DNA of 64,000 nucleotides from Xestospongia bergquistia (lineage: Eukaryota > Porifera > Demospongiae > Haplosclerida > Petrosiidae): positions 9,157,849 to 9,221,848 of the forward strand of contig OZ014412.1 of assembly GCA_963965975.1 (NCBI GenBank), in the 5' to 3' direction. The translations under genes were made by a program, and so were the position numbers. How positions within the stretch are numbered: the first letter of the stretch is position 1; each line of letters begins with the position of its first letter. Positions 12,261 to 25,545 of this stretch are shown piece after piece. The notes beneath the pieces are model-generated. The model made no database searches, was not told the DNA's origin, and worked only from the letters and a program-made list of their open reading frames with translations.

Positions 12261-12492
12261 CACTGTTAAAATTAATGTTATTTTAACAACTAATTTGTAC
12301 TTTACATGGGTGAACTGCTATGGAATATAGTTATTATATGAATTAGTCACTGTATAATTTTGTTGGTATGTATTAGTACAACATACCAACCAATTACACA
12401 GTGAGTAATTTGCATGATTTCTATATTCCATAGTAATTCATCCATGCAAGCTACAAATTAGTTGTTAAAATGACATGTTAATTTTTATAGTG
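12261..12492. mobile_element. MITE, 232 bp, TA target site, long terminal inverted repeats
   Basis: The ends are CACTGTTAAAATTAATG on the left and the imperfect complement ending ATAGTG on the right. Just inside, ATTTTAACAACTAATTTGTA (12280-12299) is perfectly complementary to 12452-12471. The element is flanked by TA on both sides. The duplicated region at 21171-21190 reads straight through (CTCAAC TT TTTAATGC), which gives the site without the element. It encodes no protein. TA flanks suggest mobilisation by a Tc1/mariner-type transposase (inference). Confidence 0.85.
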
Positions 12493-12901
12493 TATTTAAT
12501 GCAAAATGAACCACAAAAACACAATTAGATTTAGTAAGAGAGAGGGCTATATAGTCAAACAAGTTAACATTTACTTTGACATTATAATACCAGTACACTA
12601 TATAGTTCTATTATATTAGAGTTTGTTTAGATTGATTTGAATTTTGTTATTTATCATATCAATTAATAATCAACTTATAAATTACTCTAGACTACTTATA
12701 TAATTTTGTTATATTATTTAGTTTGATAAACTTCTCAACATTATATTGACACTATATTGATAACCTACTATGAGTACATTATTACTAATGTACTGTTATC
12801 ACATAATATGGTTTAATTATATCACTGAAGCTGTTGAAAAGCTACCACTGTATTTATAAGAGTTCACTTGTTTGTCCATATTGGAAGAGAGAAAGATCAA
12901 A
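12493..12901 (+). promoter_or_regulatory. 5' region of the AMOP/vWD/EGF gene, TATA-like box at 12851-12860
   Basis: TATTTATAAG lies about 45 bp upstream of the start codon at 12902. The first 300 bp (12493-12790) are also present upstream of the partial duplicate (21181-21480). The TATA-proximal 110 bp are absent there because of a deletion. Confidence 0.45.
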
Positions 12902-15900
12902 ATGAAGCTAGTCTACACTGTTCTATTAACTTCAGTCTGTAAGTAGATCATTAACTAGTAACCAAGTGATATAACATTATTTTCTCCAACAGTGATTGCT
13001 GTATATTTTCCTAAGATAACCAATGGTCAGCTTTCTACATATGGAGTTCATTTCTATGTTGGTATACTGAGGTCAATTTGGCACTATACAAGAGAACTCA
13101 CCATTACTACACTATCAGTTCAGTCAGTTAACTTCACAGTAGAGTTAGGTATTGGGTGGAACCACAATAGTACAGGTTGGTACTACACTGGTAATGTATC
13201 TGTTAATAGTCCTGCTATTGTAATACTACCTGATAATGTTGAACCACATCATGGAAATTATTCAGAACGATTCAAAGGAATTCATATCTATTCTAATGAT
13301 GACAACACTCCTATATCAGTTGTTGTGATGTCTGTGGACTATGACCTCAATGCTGAATACTTAGCATATCCATACATCAATATGGGACTACAACGATATG
13401 AATATTATGTGGTATCAATTAATAGCTGGTGGCGAGACCAGAGTCTGTTTCTTTTAGTTGGAAATGAGGACAACACTACTATAACTATTGTGGCTACACA
13501 GATGATAGTGGTTCCTGAAGACCCTCAAAATCCAAGCAGCCCAACTATTATTATCAATGCTGGCAATACCTATACCATTACACTACATTTGATGCAAACA
13601 CTTCTGATTGGAGCTGTAGATGATTTAACTGGTACTCAAATTATTTCAAATAAACCTTTAACAGTTATCAGTGGACATGAGTGTGGTGTAGTATCAAATC
13701 AACAATGGTGGTTGAATATGTACTTCTCACAAAATGACTGGTGGTGGTTGTGGTGGTTTTGTGATTATGTTACAGAGCAGATCCCTCCTACAGTGACTTG
13801 GGGTAAAACATTCCTCCTTGTACCATTTCCTGAAACATCAGTGCAACACTATACAAAGATTGTGGCCTCTGAAGGAGAAACTACTATCACTCAAACTTGT
13901 AACAATACATTAATTAATACCACATTTTTGACATTTCCCGGTGATTGGAACTTTACAAATACTTACATTGATCCAGTTACCTATTGTACCATTGAATCTG
14001 ATAAGCCAATACTTGTATCTCAACTTGTTTCAGAAGGTCATGTAAGAGACTCCTATTATAACTTTTCATACCTCCATGAAACCCTGATGGTGATACCTCC
14101 CATAGAACAGTACATTAACAAAGTGGTCTATGTACAACTGAACACTTCATTGACTGACTTTGTTGATCATCATTACATTCAAATAGCAACAACTAACACA
14201 ACTGATGTTCTATTAGATGATAAACCTTATAACTGGGACTGGAAACCTATTCATGGTAATAATGGTGACATTATAGGATATGGAACAGTTCATAAGTTTG
14301 ATGACACTCTACCTCATGTTTTACATCATACTGATATTACTGCCGGTCTTAGTGTAATTGGATATGGAAGTATGAAATACTATTTTTTTCTCAGTGCAGA
14401 AGGGTATACATACTTAGCAGGAATGAATCTAAACATTATCAATACAGGTTAGACAAATAAACTCATTTATCTCTCATTATTGTTACTAATAGGTGCTCTT
14501 CAACTCAATCCATGGTATGGTAATATATTAGGTGGTGTACCAGTAATACTAACTGGACCCACTTATATTAAATCTACTGATAAGTTATATTGTTTATTTG
14601 ATGGTATTAAAGTGGATGGTGTCTATGTTAGTCAAAGACAAGTATTATGTATTACACCTAGACTAAGAAAGATAGGAAGAGTGAATGTACAACTGTTTCA
14701 TAATGGATTTAAATATGAAAGGGAATCATCATTTTATTCACGTAAGTAATGATTTAAATTTAAGTATTTTTTGATTTATCTCATCTGTAGGATGTATTGA
14801 AGATGATAATCATATTGACATTAGCTCTCATAAACTACTTATACATGTAGGAGATAATATTATGTTAATGTGGTCTACAATATCTCTAACCAAACCATTA
14901 CAAGATGTCATTACTCCCTCAGATTTACTTGTTGACGTTAAATTACATATATTCCAGATATCTAATGATGTCTCTACATTAGAACAAGTGACCACACTAG
15001 ACAGTGATTTAGCTAATACTGGGTCAGCTACTGTCACAGTACCTATTATATCTCACTCCAATAATCAATTTGTTTATGCTGCTATTATTTCCATTGAAGC
15101 TAAAGGTAGTAATTTGCAAAATCTAACATTATTTGATAAAGCAGAAGGGACAGTCACTCAATGGACAGATATAATATGGATAATATCAACCAATAAACAA
15201 TCTAGTGGTACTAAACTATGGTCTGCATGTAAAGCATGGTCTATCAGTGAACCATCTAGTATTGGTCAACAATTATTAGATAAAGTGCGTTCTGATTTCC
15301 CATGTCCACCCACTATTGGTCAAGCTAGAACTGTGAACAGTGGACTTCTTGAAGATAGAGATCCAAGACTGATAGAATTCTTTCATCCTAAAGCTTTTAA
15401 ATGTTTTCATCAAAGGACTATTACAAGGTAAGTTGATTCAGCCATGAACTATAATATTATAATTATCAATTAGTTTATGTAAGATACTAACTAATGTATT
15501 GTGAATGATTAAATCTTATGTTAAAACTGATTGGTTATTTCAACTAATCTAATTACCAAAGCTATTCTCTGAGTGCAATAACCTTTCTATACATGAGGGA
15601 AATAAGAATAAACCTATTATTTGTAATATTATACATTTTGTCATTGCTATGGTGTATAGTGGTTAGTGTTAACTAACATTGTGTATAATTTTTATGCAGA
15701 ATATACTGATATTAAGTTATCAAATAAAATAAATATTTAGTTTGTAATACATAACAGTTAGCTATATATGATAGACATTCTATTTAGACTGGCAATGCAT
15801 ATCATCTAATTATTTAATTTTTGACTACATTTGCGCATTAAGCTTTAACTTTCATAGCTAGACGATATTCCACCAAATATTAATGACTAAACTAAGTGGT

Positions 15901-16394
15901 TAGTATTTTTGTAACTACTAGAGGAACTTCAAAGGAAACAGCCTGTATATTCTGGTTAAGTGGTTTACCATATATTATACAAGATGGGTGGAATAATAGT
16001 AAAGATAACTTATTAAATTAGCAATCTCTATCCACATCAAATGGTTTTGAATAAACAAGTTAATAGTACTAAGAAGAGGCAATTATTGTCTACTAAATGA
16101 GTTATTGTGAAAACTTTTATCAAAAGAATTACTATTACCCACTTTGAGTAACTAGAAGACTGATAATTGTGTAATTGACTATACAAGAGTCTACACTTAA
16201 TATTACATACAGTACGTAAGTCATTTTGTAAACAATATATGTAGAGTAGTTGATATCCTGTCTTTTTCTAAGTACTACTACTTCAACATGTAATGTAGGT
16301 AGCAATGTAAATCAACAGTCTATGTATGGAAGTGTTGTCCAGATTTGCCATCAGAATTCCCTTGGAGTCCCATAATCCCATCTTATATACATAC

Positions 16395-16446
<52 letters not shown>

Positions 16447-19400
16447 GTATATATATAATGTGATAGCGTACAATAACTCTCTAGAATTAAAGTCATTAGT
16501 CTAGATGATGAACTAATTTTATGAGGAAACCATTATGTGAATATATACATTATAGATATGCTTAGATATCTTATTTACTACTACATAACTAAAGAGTCAC
16601 ACTAATCTATAATAACAAACTGATATATTGTAGTATTCACATGTAGCTTATATTTGGAAAATAGCTGTACAACTACTATACAATGATCTGTGTACTATAT
16701 AATATACACATGTTATATTATTAATATAATTATGTACATTTGTAGGACTAATGAAGGAGCAGGTAATGAATGTTGCTATGGTAGAGATGGTAATCTAATC
16801 GTGGGACCACCAGGTGGAGGATCAATAGATAAAGTATCTACAGTTGGTAGTACTAGATTGAATTACTTGAGTAACTTGATCAAACATCAATTTGAAGATA
16901 TCCTACCATATATCTTCTGTTGTAAAGGAACACAAACTAGTTGTAATATTTACTATGAAAGACGTCCTTCAGATAATGGAACAGCTTACACTCCTCCAAT
17001 ACCTGGTGAGTATGTATCATATTAACAGTATTATAGAATATAGTTCATGGATAACAAGCATGCTTGCCAGTATGGTTTCAATTTGTAAGATTAACACTTG
17101 GTTTCTTTTGTAATTTATAATAATTTGTCATTCATTAGCTATCATAATTGGTGATCCACATATTGTGACCCTTGATCTTCACAAATACACATTTAATGGA
17201 AAGGGAGAATTTGTTCTCATTGAGACAAATGATGAATCATTTACACTACAAGGAAGAATGATTGAAGTTAAAACTTCATTGGGAAGTGTTGCACATGCTA
17301 CTGTCTTCTCAGCTTGTGTAGCCAAAGAAAAGAGTTCAAGTACAGTTCAGTTTGAAATAGAAACAGTTGACAATATCACTTCTGTGATTACTCTTGTTGA
17401 TGGAGAAAGAGCTAACTTTGATGAATTAAAAATTCAAGACTTTGAAAATGTGACCATCATTAAATCTGGTAACACCACATTCAGTGCTACATTCTCAAGT
17501 GGTGCATTTCTACAAGTACAAGAAGAAAATGGTTTTATATCTGTCCTTATTGTTAGCCTCCCTGAGAGTTATCAAAGAAAAACTCAAGGATTAATGGGTA
17601 CATATAATGGTGATAAGACAGATGATCTTACTCCAAGGGGAAATGGAACAACATTATCATTAAACTCTACTATACAAGAGATACATGAAAAGTTTGGAAT
17701 TACATGTAAGTGTATGCTAGTTAGAATTTATAATAATTCTAAATTTTATTTAGGGATCATTGATAATCCTAGTGACAGTTTGTTTACATATCATTTTGGA
17801 CAAAGCTGGTCTACATACTATTTTCCATCATTCATTCCTGTGTATGAAGCTTCCTTTTCTGATGCTGCTCTGGAAAAAAAAGCTAATGATATTTGTGGAG
17901 ATGATGTGTTCTGTAAGTTTGATATAGCAACTACTGGAAGAATTGAGATTGGAGAGGCTACATATCGAGGAGGACAGGAACTTGAACAACTAGTTAATTT
18001 ATCCAAACCAAGTAAGTAATTAATGCTCATTCACTCTATTGACTACTGTCTCATATATAGTAAATTGTAATCCATCCTGTGTTCATGGTGCTTGTGTGGA
18101 TACTAATGTGTGTGCTTGTGGAGAAGGCTATAAAGGAGACACTTGTGATATCATAGGTAATGAATGATACAGTTACATAATTCAATAGATAAACTACTTG
18201 TATCAATATTATAGTTTACTCAACATGTGATGAAAATCTTTGCAACAACAATGGTACATGTCAATATCATGCTGGAAATTACATCTGTACATGTCTACCT
18301 GGCTTTACTGGAGAGTTTTGTGAACAAAAGCAAAGAAGTAAGTTAATTATTTATGGCTTTTTTTCAATATTGAACATTAGTTACATGTAATCCATCATGT
18401 GTTCATGGTTCTTGTGTGGATACTAATATGTGTGCTTGTGAAGAAGGATATGAAGGAGACAGTTGTAATACTACTGGTGAGGATTCACTGTTATCATGAG
18501 CAATCTAAATTTACTATTTGTTAGTAGTTCATTCTCCCTGTGATCCTGACCCTTGTAATGGTGGCACATGTCAACCTCATGGTAGGAATTATAGCTGTCA
18601 TTGTTTACCTGGATTTATAGGAGAGTCTTGCAAGAATGAAGTGACAAGTAAGTCAGAATAAAAAATTTTCCTCACATGACCAGACATTAGTTACGTGTAA
18701 TCCATCATGTGTTCATGGATCTTGTGTGGATACTAATATGTGTGTTTGTGAAGAAGGATATGAAGGAGACAGTTGTAATACTACTGGTGAGGATTCACTG
18801 TTATCATGAGCAATCTAAATTTACTATTTGTTAGTAGTTCATTCTCCCTGTGATCCTGACCCTTGTAATGGTGGCACATGTCAACCTCATGGTAGGAATT
18901 ATAGCTGTCATTGTTTACCTGGATTTATAGGAGAGTCTTGCAAGAATGAAGTGACAAGTAAGTCAGAATAAAAAATTTTCCTCACATGACCAGACATTAG
19001 TTACATGTAATCCACCATGTGTTCATGGATCTTGTGTGGATACTAATATGTGTGTTTGTGAAGAAGGATATGAAGGAGACAGTTGTAATACTACTGGTGA
19101 GGACTCACTGTTATCATAACAAAATAAATTTATTAATTGTTAGTAGTTCATACACCCTGTGATCCTAATCCTTGTAATGGTGGTACATGTCAACCTCATG
19201 GTAGGAATTATAGCTGTCATTGTTTACCTGGATTTATAGGAGAGTCTTGCAAGAATGAAGTGACAAGTAAGTCAGAATAAAAAATTTTCCTCACATGACC
19301 AGACATTAGGTACATGTAATCCACCATGTGTTCATGGATCTTGTGTGGATACTAATATGTGTGTTTGTGAAGAAGGATATGAAGGAGACAGTTGTAATAC

Positions 19401-20502
19401 TACTGGTGAGGACTCACTGTTATCATAACAAAATAAATTTATTAATTGTTAGTAGTTCATACACCCTGTGATCCTAATCCTTGTAATGATGGTACATGTC
19501 AACCTCATGGTAGGAATTATAGCTGTCATTGTTTACCTGGATTTATGGGAGAGTCTTGCAAGAATGAAGTGACAAGTAAGTCAGAATAAAAAATTTTCCT
19601 CACATGACCAGACATTAGGTACATGTAATCCACCATGTGTTCATGGATCTTGTGTGGATACTAATATGTGTGTTTGTGAAGAAGGATATGAAGGAGACAG
19701 TTGTAATACTACTGGTGAGGATTCACTGTTATTATGAACAAAATAAATTTATTAATTGTTAGTAGTTCATACACCCTGTGATCCTAACCCTTGTAATGGT
19801 GGTACATGTCAACCTCATGGTAGGAATTATAGCTGTCATTGTTTACCTGGATTTATAGGAGAGTCTTGCAAGAATGAAGTGACAAGTAAGTCAGAATAAA
19901 AAAATTTCCTCACATGACCAGACATTAGGTACATGTAATCCACCATGTGTTCATGGATCTTGTGTGGATACTAATATGTGTGTTTGTGAAGAAGGATATG
20001 AAGGAGACAGTTGTAATACTACTGGTGAGGACTCACTGTTATCATAACAAAATAAATTTATTAATTGTTAGTAGTTCATACACCCTGTGATCCTAATCCT
20101 TGTAATGGTGGCACATGTCAACCTCATGGTAGGAATTATAGCTGTCATTGTTTACCTGGATTTATGGGAGAGTCTTGCAAGAATGAAGTGACAAGTAAGT
20201 CAGAATAAAAAAAATTCTTACATGATAAATTATTAGTTATTATAGTTGATAATATCAATTGTTCTCATACTTATATTGTATTAGCTCCTACAATACAACA
20301 ATCAACTGATGATAATAATTTTGTCGTTGCTGTTGGAGTTGTAGTAGGTCTTGGAGTACTACTACTTGTTGTAGTGATAATAGTTTTAGTGGTAGTACTG
20401 GTGCTGAAAAAGAAGACCACTAAAATGTCTTTCGACTCTAAAGATCTAGAGAAACTTGAAATGAGTGATCAATTGTCAGAACAATTAGACAAAAGTGATT
20501 AA
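12902..20502 (+). CDS. Type I membrane protein: IgGFc-binding-like, TIG-like, AMOP, vWD, 14 EGF, TM (MUC4/SUSD2-like)
   Basis: Joined exons: 12902-12938, 12993-14447, 14493-14741, 14791-15427, 16746-17005, 17139-17705, 17754-18011, fourteen EGF exons between 18061 and 20194, and 20285-20502. Their sum is 5196 nt, exactly 1731 codons plus stop. [12 protein letters not shown] is a signal peptide. Exon 2 is a Trp- and Asn-rich IgGFc-binding N-terminal-type domain (GHECGV near the middle), and exon 3 a TIG-like segment. Exons 4-5 hold an AMOP domain (C-x-x-[24 protein letters not shown]). GDPHIVTLD opens the vWD domain, which ends with [12 protein letters not shown] and the SLFTYHFG region usual after it. 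A Val/Leu-rich helix (about residues 1675-1705) precedes KKK and a 30-residue acidic tail. Most junctions are phase 1. The architecture resembles MUC4/SUSD2-type adhesion proteins. Surface adhesion or recognition is inference. Confidence 0.9.
16380..16458. repeat. (CATA)n/(TA)n microsatellite in intron
   Basis: ACATACAT units grade into pure TATA repeats inside the 1.3-kb intron between the two AMOP exons. The rest of that intron (15428-16745) shows no gene. Confidence 0.95.
18381..20194 (+). repeat. Six tandem copies of a 310-bp EGF exon-pair unit
   Basis: Exons alternate between a 96-nt short EGF module ([13 protein letters not shown]) and a 120-nt EGF module ([13 protein letters not shown]). 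A exons start at 18381, 18691, 19001, 19310, 19619 and 19929, and B exons at 18528, 18838, 19147, 19456, 19766 and 20075. The period is 309-310 bp including both introns. Introns are as similar as exons, so copying was recent or is maintained by conversion. A more divergent first pair lies at 18061-18156 and 18215-18337. All junctions are phase 1, so whole pairs can be gained or lost without a frameshift. Confidence 0.95.
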
Positions 20503-20503
20503 C

Positions 20504-20509
20504 AATAAA
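20504..20509 (+). terminator. Candidate polyadenylation signal (AATAAA)
   Basis: AATAAA begins one base after the stop codon of the membrane-protein gene. Further AATAAA-type motifs lie about 120 bp downstream in the duplicated 3' region, so the functional site is uncertain. Confidence 0.35.
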
Positions 20510-20519
20510 TACATTACAT

Positions 20520-21035
20520 TTAAAGACTGTAGTGTTGTTTTGTACTTAATTACAAGTTATATAAAGAACTTTGATATTTGTTATTTTTTGCTGTATCTTC
20601 ATTTATTTTCAATTTTTAAATAAACAATGATTGTTACATAATTTCTTCATATTTTATGTTAATTATTGACAGTCGCTGCAGTAATTTATGGTTAGTTGTG
20701 CTGGCAGAGCATATAAACTGTTCTAAACATATTGTATCTTCAATATATAGCAGTTACATTATATATGAACAAATAAGAGTGTAGTGTTGTTTTGTACTTA
20801 ATTATAATTGCTTTTGTATATTTACAAGTTAAATAAAAAATATGAAATTTGCTATTTTTTGTGCTTCATTTTCATTTATCTTCAATTTTTGAACAAACAA
20901 TGATTGTCACATAATTTCTTCATATTTTATGTTATTTCTTGACAATTACAACAGTAATTTATGGTTAGTTCTGCTGACATAGCATGTAAACTGTTCATAT
21001 TGTATGTTCAATATATAACAGTTGAATATATCATT
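20520..21035. repeat. Tandem duplication of about 250 bp in the 3' flank
   Basis: 20525-20765 and 20780-21035 align along their length. Shared blocks are GTAGTGTTGTTTTGTACTTA, ATAATTTCTTCATATTTTAT and CAGTAATTTATGGTTAGTT. The pair sits between the full gene and the 5' flank of its partial duplicate, so it may be a leftover of the same duplication. Confidence 0.85.
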
Positions 21036-21150
21036 GCTGTATCATTGCTATCACACTCACTATTTAATAATAACAACAGATATACATATATTATAAATGT
21101 GATATATTGTATTTACTACCAAACATAAATTTAAACTTTAAATTTGAACT

Positions 21151-22889
21151 TATAACAAGACATATTGATCTTCTCAACTTTTTAATGCAAAATGAACCAC
21201 AAGAACACAATTAGATTTTAGTTACTCTATTGAGGGAGAGGGTTATATAGTCAAACTAGTTAACATATACTTTGACATACAATACCAGTACACTATATAT
21301 TGTAGTTAGTTCTATTATATTAGACTTTATGTAGATTGATTTGAATTTTGTTATTTATCATTTTAATAATCAACTAATAAACACTCTAGACCACTTATAT
21401 AATGTTATTGTAATTTGTATAAACTTGTCAGCATTATACTAGGAATATATTATTGATAACCTATTATGAGTACATTATTACTAAGATAACCAATGGTCAG
21501 CTTTCTACATATGGAGTTCATTTCTATGTTGGTATACTGAGGTCAAGTTGGCACTATACAAGAGAACTCACCATTACTACATTATCAGTCCAACCAGTTA
21601 CCTTCACAGTAGAGTTAGGTATTGTGTGGAACCACAATAGTACAGGTTGGTACTACACTGGTAATGTATCTGTTAATAGTCCTGCTCTTGTAATACTACC
21701 TGATAATGTTGAACCACATCATGGAAATTATTCAGAACGATTCAAAGGAATTCATATCTATTCTAATGATGACAACACTCCTATATCAGTTGTTGTGATG
21801 TCTGTGGACTATGACGTCAATGATGAATACTAATGATTTAACTGGTACTCAAATTATTTCAAATAAACTTTTAACAGTTATCGGTGGACATAGTGTGGTA
21901 TAGTGTCAAATCAACAATTATGGTTGAATGTGTTTTTTTCACAACACTGATGGTGGCAGTGGTGGTTTTGTGATTATGTTACAGTGCAAATCCCTCTAAT
22001 GGTGACTTGGGGTAAAGAGTTTTTCCTTTTACCATTTCATGTAGCATCAGTGCAGTACTATACAAAAATTGTGGACACTGAAGAAGAAACTACTATCATT
22101 GAAACATGTAACAATACATTAATTATTATGACATTTTTGTTGTTTCCCTGTGACTGAAACTTTACAAATACTTACATTGATCCAGTTACCTATTGTACCA
22201 TTGAATCTGATAAGCCAATACTTGTATCTCAACTTGTTTCAGAAGGTCATGTAAGAGACTCCTATTATAACTTTTCATACCTCCATAAAACCCTGAGTGT
22301 GATACCACCCATAGAACAGTACATTAATAAAGTGATCTATGTACCACTGAACACTTCATTGACTGACTTTGTTGATCATCATTACATTCAAATAGCAACA
22401 ACTAACACAACTGATGTTCTATTAGATGATAAACCTTATAACTGGGATTGGGAACCTATTCATGGTAATAATATTAGTGCTGGTCTTAGTGTAAGTGGAT
22501 ATGGAAGTATGAAATACTATTTTTTTTCTCAGTGCAGAAGGATATACATACTTAACAGGAATGAATCTAAACATTATCAATACAGGTTAGACAAATAAAC
22601 TCATTTATCTCTCATTATTGTTACTAATAGGTGCTCTTCAACTCAATCCATGGTATGGTCATATATTAGGTGGTGTACCAGTAATACTAACTGGACCCAC
22701 TTATATTAAATCTACTGATAAGTTATATTGTTTATTTGATGGTATTAAAGTGGATGGTGTCTATGTTAGTCAAAGACAAGTATTATGTGTTACACCTAGA
22801 CTAAGAAAGATAGGAAGAGTGAATGTACAACTGTTTCATAATGGATTTAAATATCCAAGACAGTCATCATTTTATTCACGTAAGTAATC
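21151..22889 (+). pseudogene. Truncated duplicate of the AMOP/vWD/EGF gene
   Basis: Homology begins in the 5' flank (21151, matching 12230) and ends just after the TIG-like exon (22887). A deletion joins the upstream flank directly to the start of the IgGFc-binding-like domain at about 21483 and removes the TATA-like box, start codon, signal peptide and intron 1. A second deletion of about 250 bp at about 21830 removes part of that domain and creates a stop. Further indels break the frame at about 21900-22160. The TIG-like exon (22631-22879) is nearly unchanged, with both splice signals. AMOP, vWD, EGF and TM parts are missing. Confidence 0.88.
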
Positions 22890-24334
22890 ATATTAACTTT
22901 ATAGCTAAAATGTGTCAAGTAGATCGATCTAGTTGATACATTTTAGCTATATAGATATCATACATAGTACATACTGTATACAATACATATCATACACAAT
23001 ATTATAGCCAATGAGAGTAAAACATTGACTATCTATGTACTGATATAGCTGAAGCTAGACTTTGGAGATCCTACACTTAAAATAGCATTTTGTCATTTTA
23101 ATTAAGGTATTTGTTACTACAGATTCATTATTGATGTAAGACTAATATGAGTCAAAACTAGTCTAACTCAATATGAACTCTCAATCTCTCATGCATAATG
23201 GATACTTTTCTACTGAACTAACTGGGTTAGTTTATGTTGAGTTAGATTAGTTTTGGTTTTGTGGTAAGTTAGATATAGAATTAGGATTAGATTGAATTAA
23301 TGAAACTATATTACACTATAACAATTAGGCCAATTCAAACTGTCAAACAATAGGCAAAGCTTGATTAACTTTTAGGAATGTTACACTATTTTAATTATTT
23401 AGGTTAATTATTGTTTAAGATTAAAGCTACTTACTTAATAGAATTATGTTTTCAGATTTGTTATAAATTAAACATTGTAAAAACATACCAGATATTGCCT
23501 ATATTAAACTAATTTTAGTATGTATATAGTCAACTGACTAATCAGATTGCTCTATTGAAGGTTTATAAATCACAAATAGTATTATAGATGTTAGTCTTGT
23601 ACATGAGGGCTTGTCATTATGTAGTTATATAAACAGTTTTGCCATTTATGTCCATTAAAGGATATGAACTCGTTTCATAATAGTTATCTCAAGACATTTT
23701 AATTAGTATACTCAGGTGATGATATACTATACACTATTACTGTCTATTATGTGATTCAGTTTTAATATAGATTAATATAGATGATAAGTAGAGTAATTAT
23801 ATGTAATTGATGGACTGACAGCTGGAGGATAGATTAATGATTAGTAGACAGATAGAATGAATAGATAAATAAGTCTATATATATAATATAGATTTTATAA
23901 CTTGAATTATTAATCTTTAATACAACATTACAAATTATGATGTCATAATCATATTTATACACAAGAATGTCTACTAACTCCACTCTTTATATTATATTGG
24001 TATAATTTCTTATTTAGATAAGTTCATTAGACAACAGATCTAGAAACAAGATTTTACATGTACATAGTGTAGATGGACAAGTCAGATAAGATTGATAGAT
24101 AAAGGGAAGAATAGAAAAGGTACATACAATAACGCATGTATCTCCCTTCCCTTCTATTTCATCTACATGTACTGCTTTTTCTCTTTCCCTTATCATTTTC
24201 TCTGAGACTCCTTTCTATACATGTAGTTTGTTGATATTTTGGTACTCTATGTAGCTCAATATCATTTTGAGCTTATCAAAAAAGATGGAATGCTCATCTG
24301 TACCAGAGTGTTACAAAAAATTGTGAAATGTATA

Positions 24335-24365
<31 letters not shown>

Positions 24366-25039
24366 TTAACTGTAAGCTTGTAACTAGTTGAAACATTAAT
24401 ATTGGCTATCATATTTATTCTTTGAAGCATTATGTTGTATAATGGTGTTTATAACTCCACTGATATAATGGTACATTATACTAATGATGTCTAATAAGAC
24501 ACAAACAGCATTATTATTAGAATCTAAAATTTAGTTTGTATTTACATAAATTATCAACAGCAGGGTTGTTGTTCCTATATTCATTGTATTGTATTAATAA
24601 ATATCATATAAATTATATTAAAGTAGAAAATTGCTTGAAATATTGGTATGTATTGACATGTAAAATGTAGAATGAGATAACATTTGTTGTATTTCTGATG
24701 CACTTACATGTGATTTCCTGTGTAATTGTTAAATGAATATATCATAGCTAGTCTAAATATATATGTTATTTTCTGTCAACACTTTTCAATGGACAATCTG
24801 GACCATACCTATATATAGACACTCCTACCAGATACCTGATAATTACCAAATGGCTTCTAAGAACAGCTGTTACCACTACAGATTCACCACAACAATTTTA
24901 CTCAGTAAACATAATACCATCATCTGTCTACATATCCATTTCTGTCTATTGCTAAGACATTGCCATAGCAACCAGTGTGATAACAGTGTTATAATACTGG
25001 TCATCACTAATAAATATAGTCTTAGACATACATATCATG
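22890..25039. other. Intergenic, no gene recognised
   Basis: AT-rich sequence with an (AT)n run at about 24341-24366. A segment at 24160-24350 is related to 25550-25745 (both contain TATACATGTAGTTTGTT and GGAATGCTCATC-like or AGAATGCTCATC motifs), so it is an old dispersed repeat. Confidence 0.5.
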
Positions 25040-25047
25040 TACATATA

Positions 25048-25404
25048 TACTGAAGCCGAGGACAGACATTCCAATTCTTATTTCTTCTGTGCTCTTCACA
25101 TATCTTAAAATTCCAATTAATGACACAATTGATGAGTTCCAATTTCTTATTCCTTATCCATTACTTGCATGTGTGCCATTTCTAGGCTTTTCTTGTTACT
25201 TAATAAAATGCAAAGCATGAGTACCACAAGCCATCTTTTAGAATCAAACATCAATGAGATGTTTCTAGTTGGTTAGTTTCTTGATTTTGGTTGCATATTG
25301 TAGGACTGTTATTTATCGAAGCTGAGGATGGACGTTCCAACTCCGTATAGCCCCATTTGATTAAAATATGATATAGGAATTAGAATGTCCATCCTTGGCT
25401 TCTG
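25048..25404. mobile_element. Foldback element, about 357 bp, 8-bp target duplication
   Basis: The ends are inverted repeats: CTGAAGCCGAGGACAGACAT on the left and its near complement ending CCTTGGCTTCTG on the right. A third related copy of the end sequence lies inside at about 25318-25350. TACATATA flanks the element on both sides (25040-25047 and 25405-25412). A related direct repeat at about 26085-26115 carries one uninterrupted TACATATA, which gives the empty site. An 8-bp duplication fits hAT-type transposition (inference). Confidence 0.75.
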
Positions 25405-25545
25405 TACATATAATATATAATGTTCTATATTCTACAATGACTATATGTTAAATATATATAATATGTACTGTATGTTTTGTATATACATATAGTTGACATA
25501 ATTATAAATATATTTAAGATATGTGATTTGTTAATTACTTGGTGT
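25405..25545. repeat. Direct repeat, partner at 26105-26250
   Basis: About 140 bp, including TATAATGTTCTATATTCTAC and TACTGTATGTTTTGTATATA, recur about 700 bp downstream with few differences. The repeat extends to the left of the 25048-25404 insertion. Confidence 0.9.
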
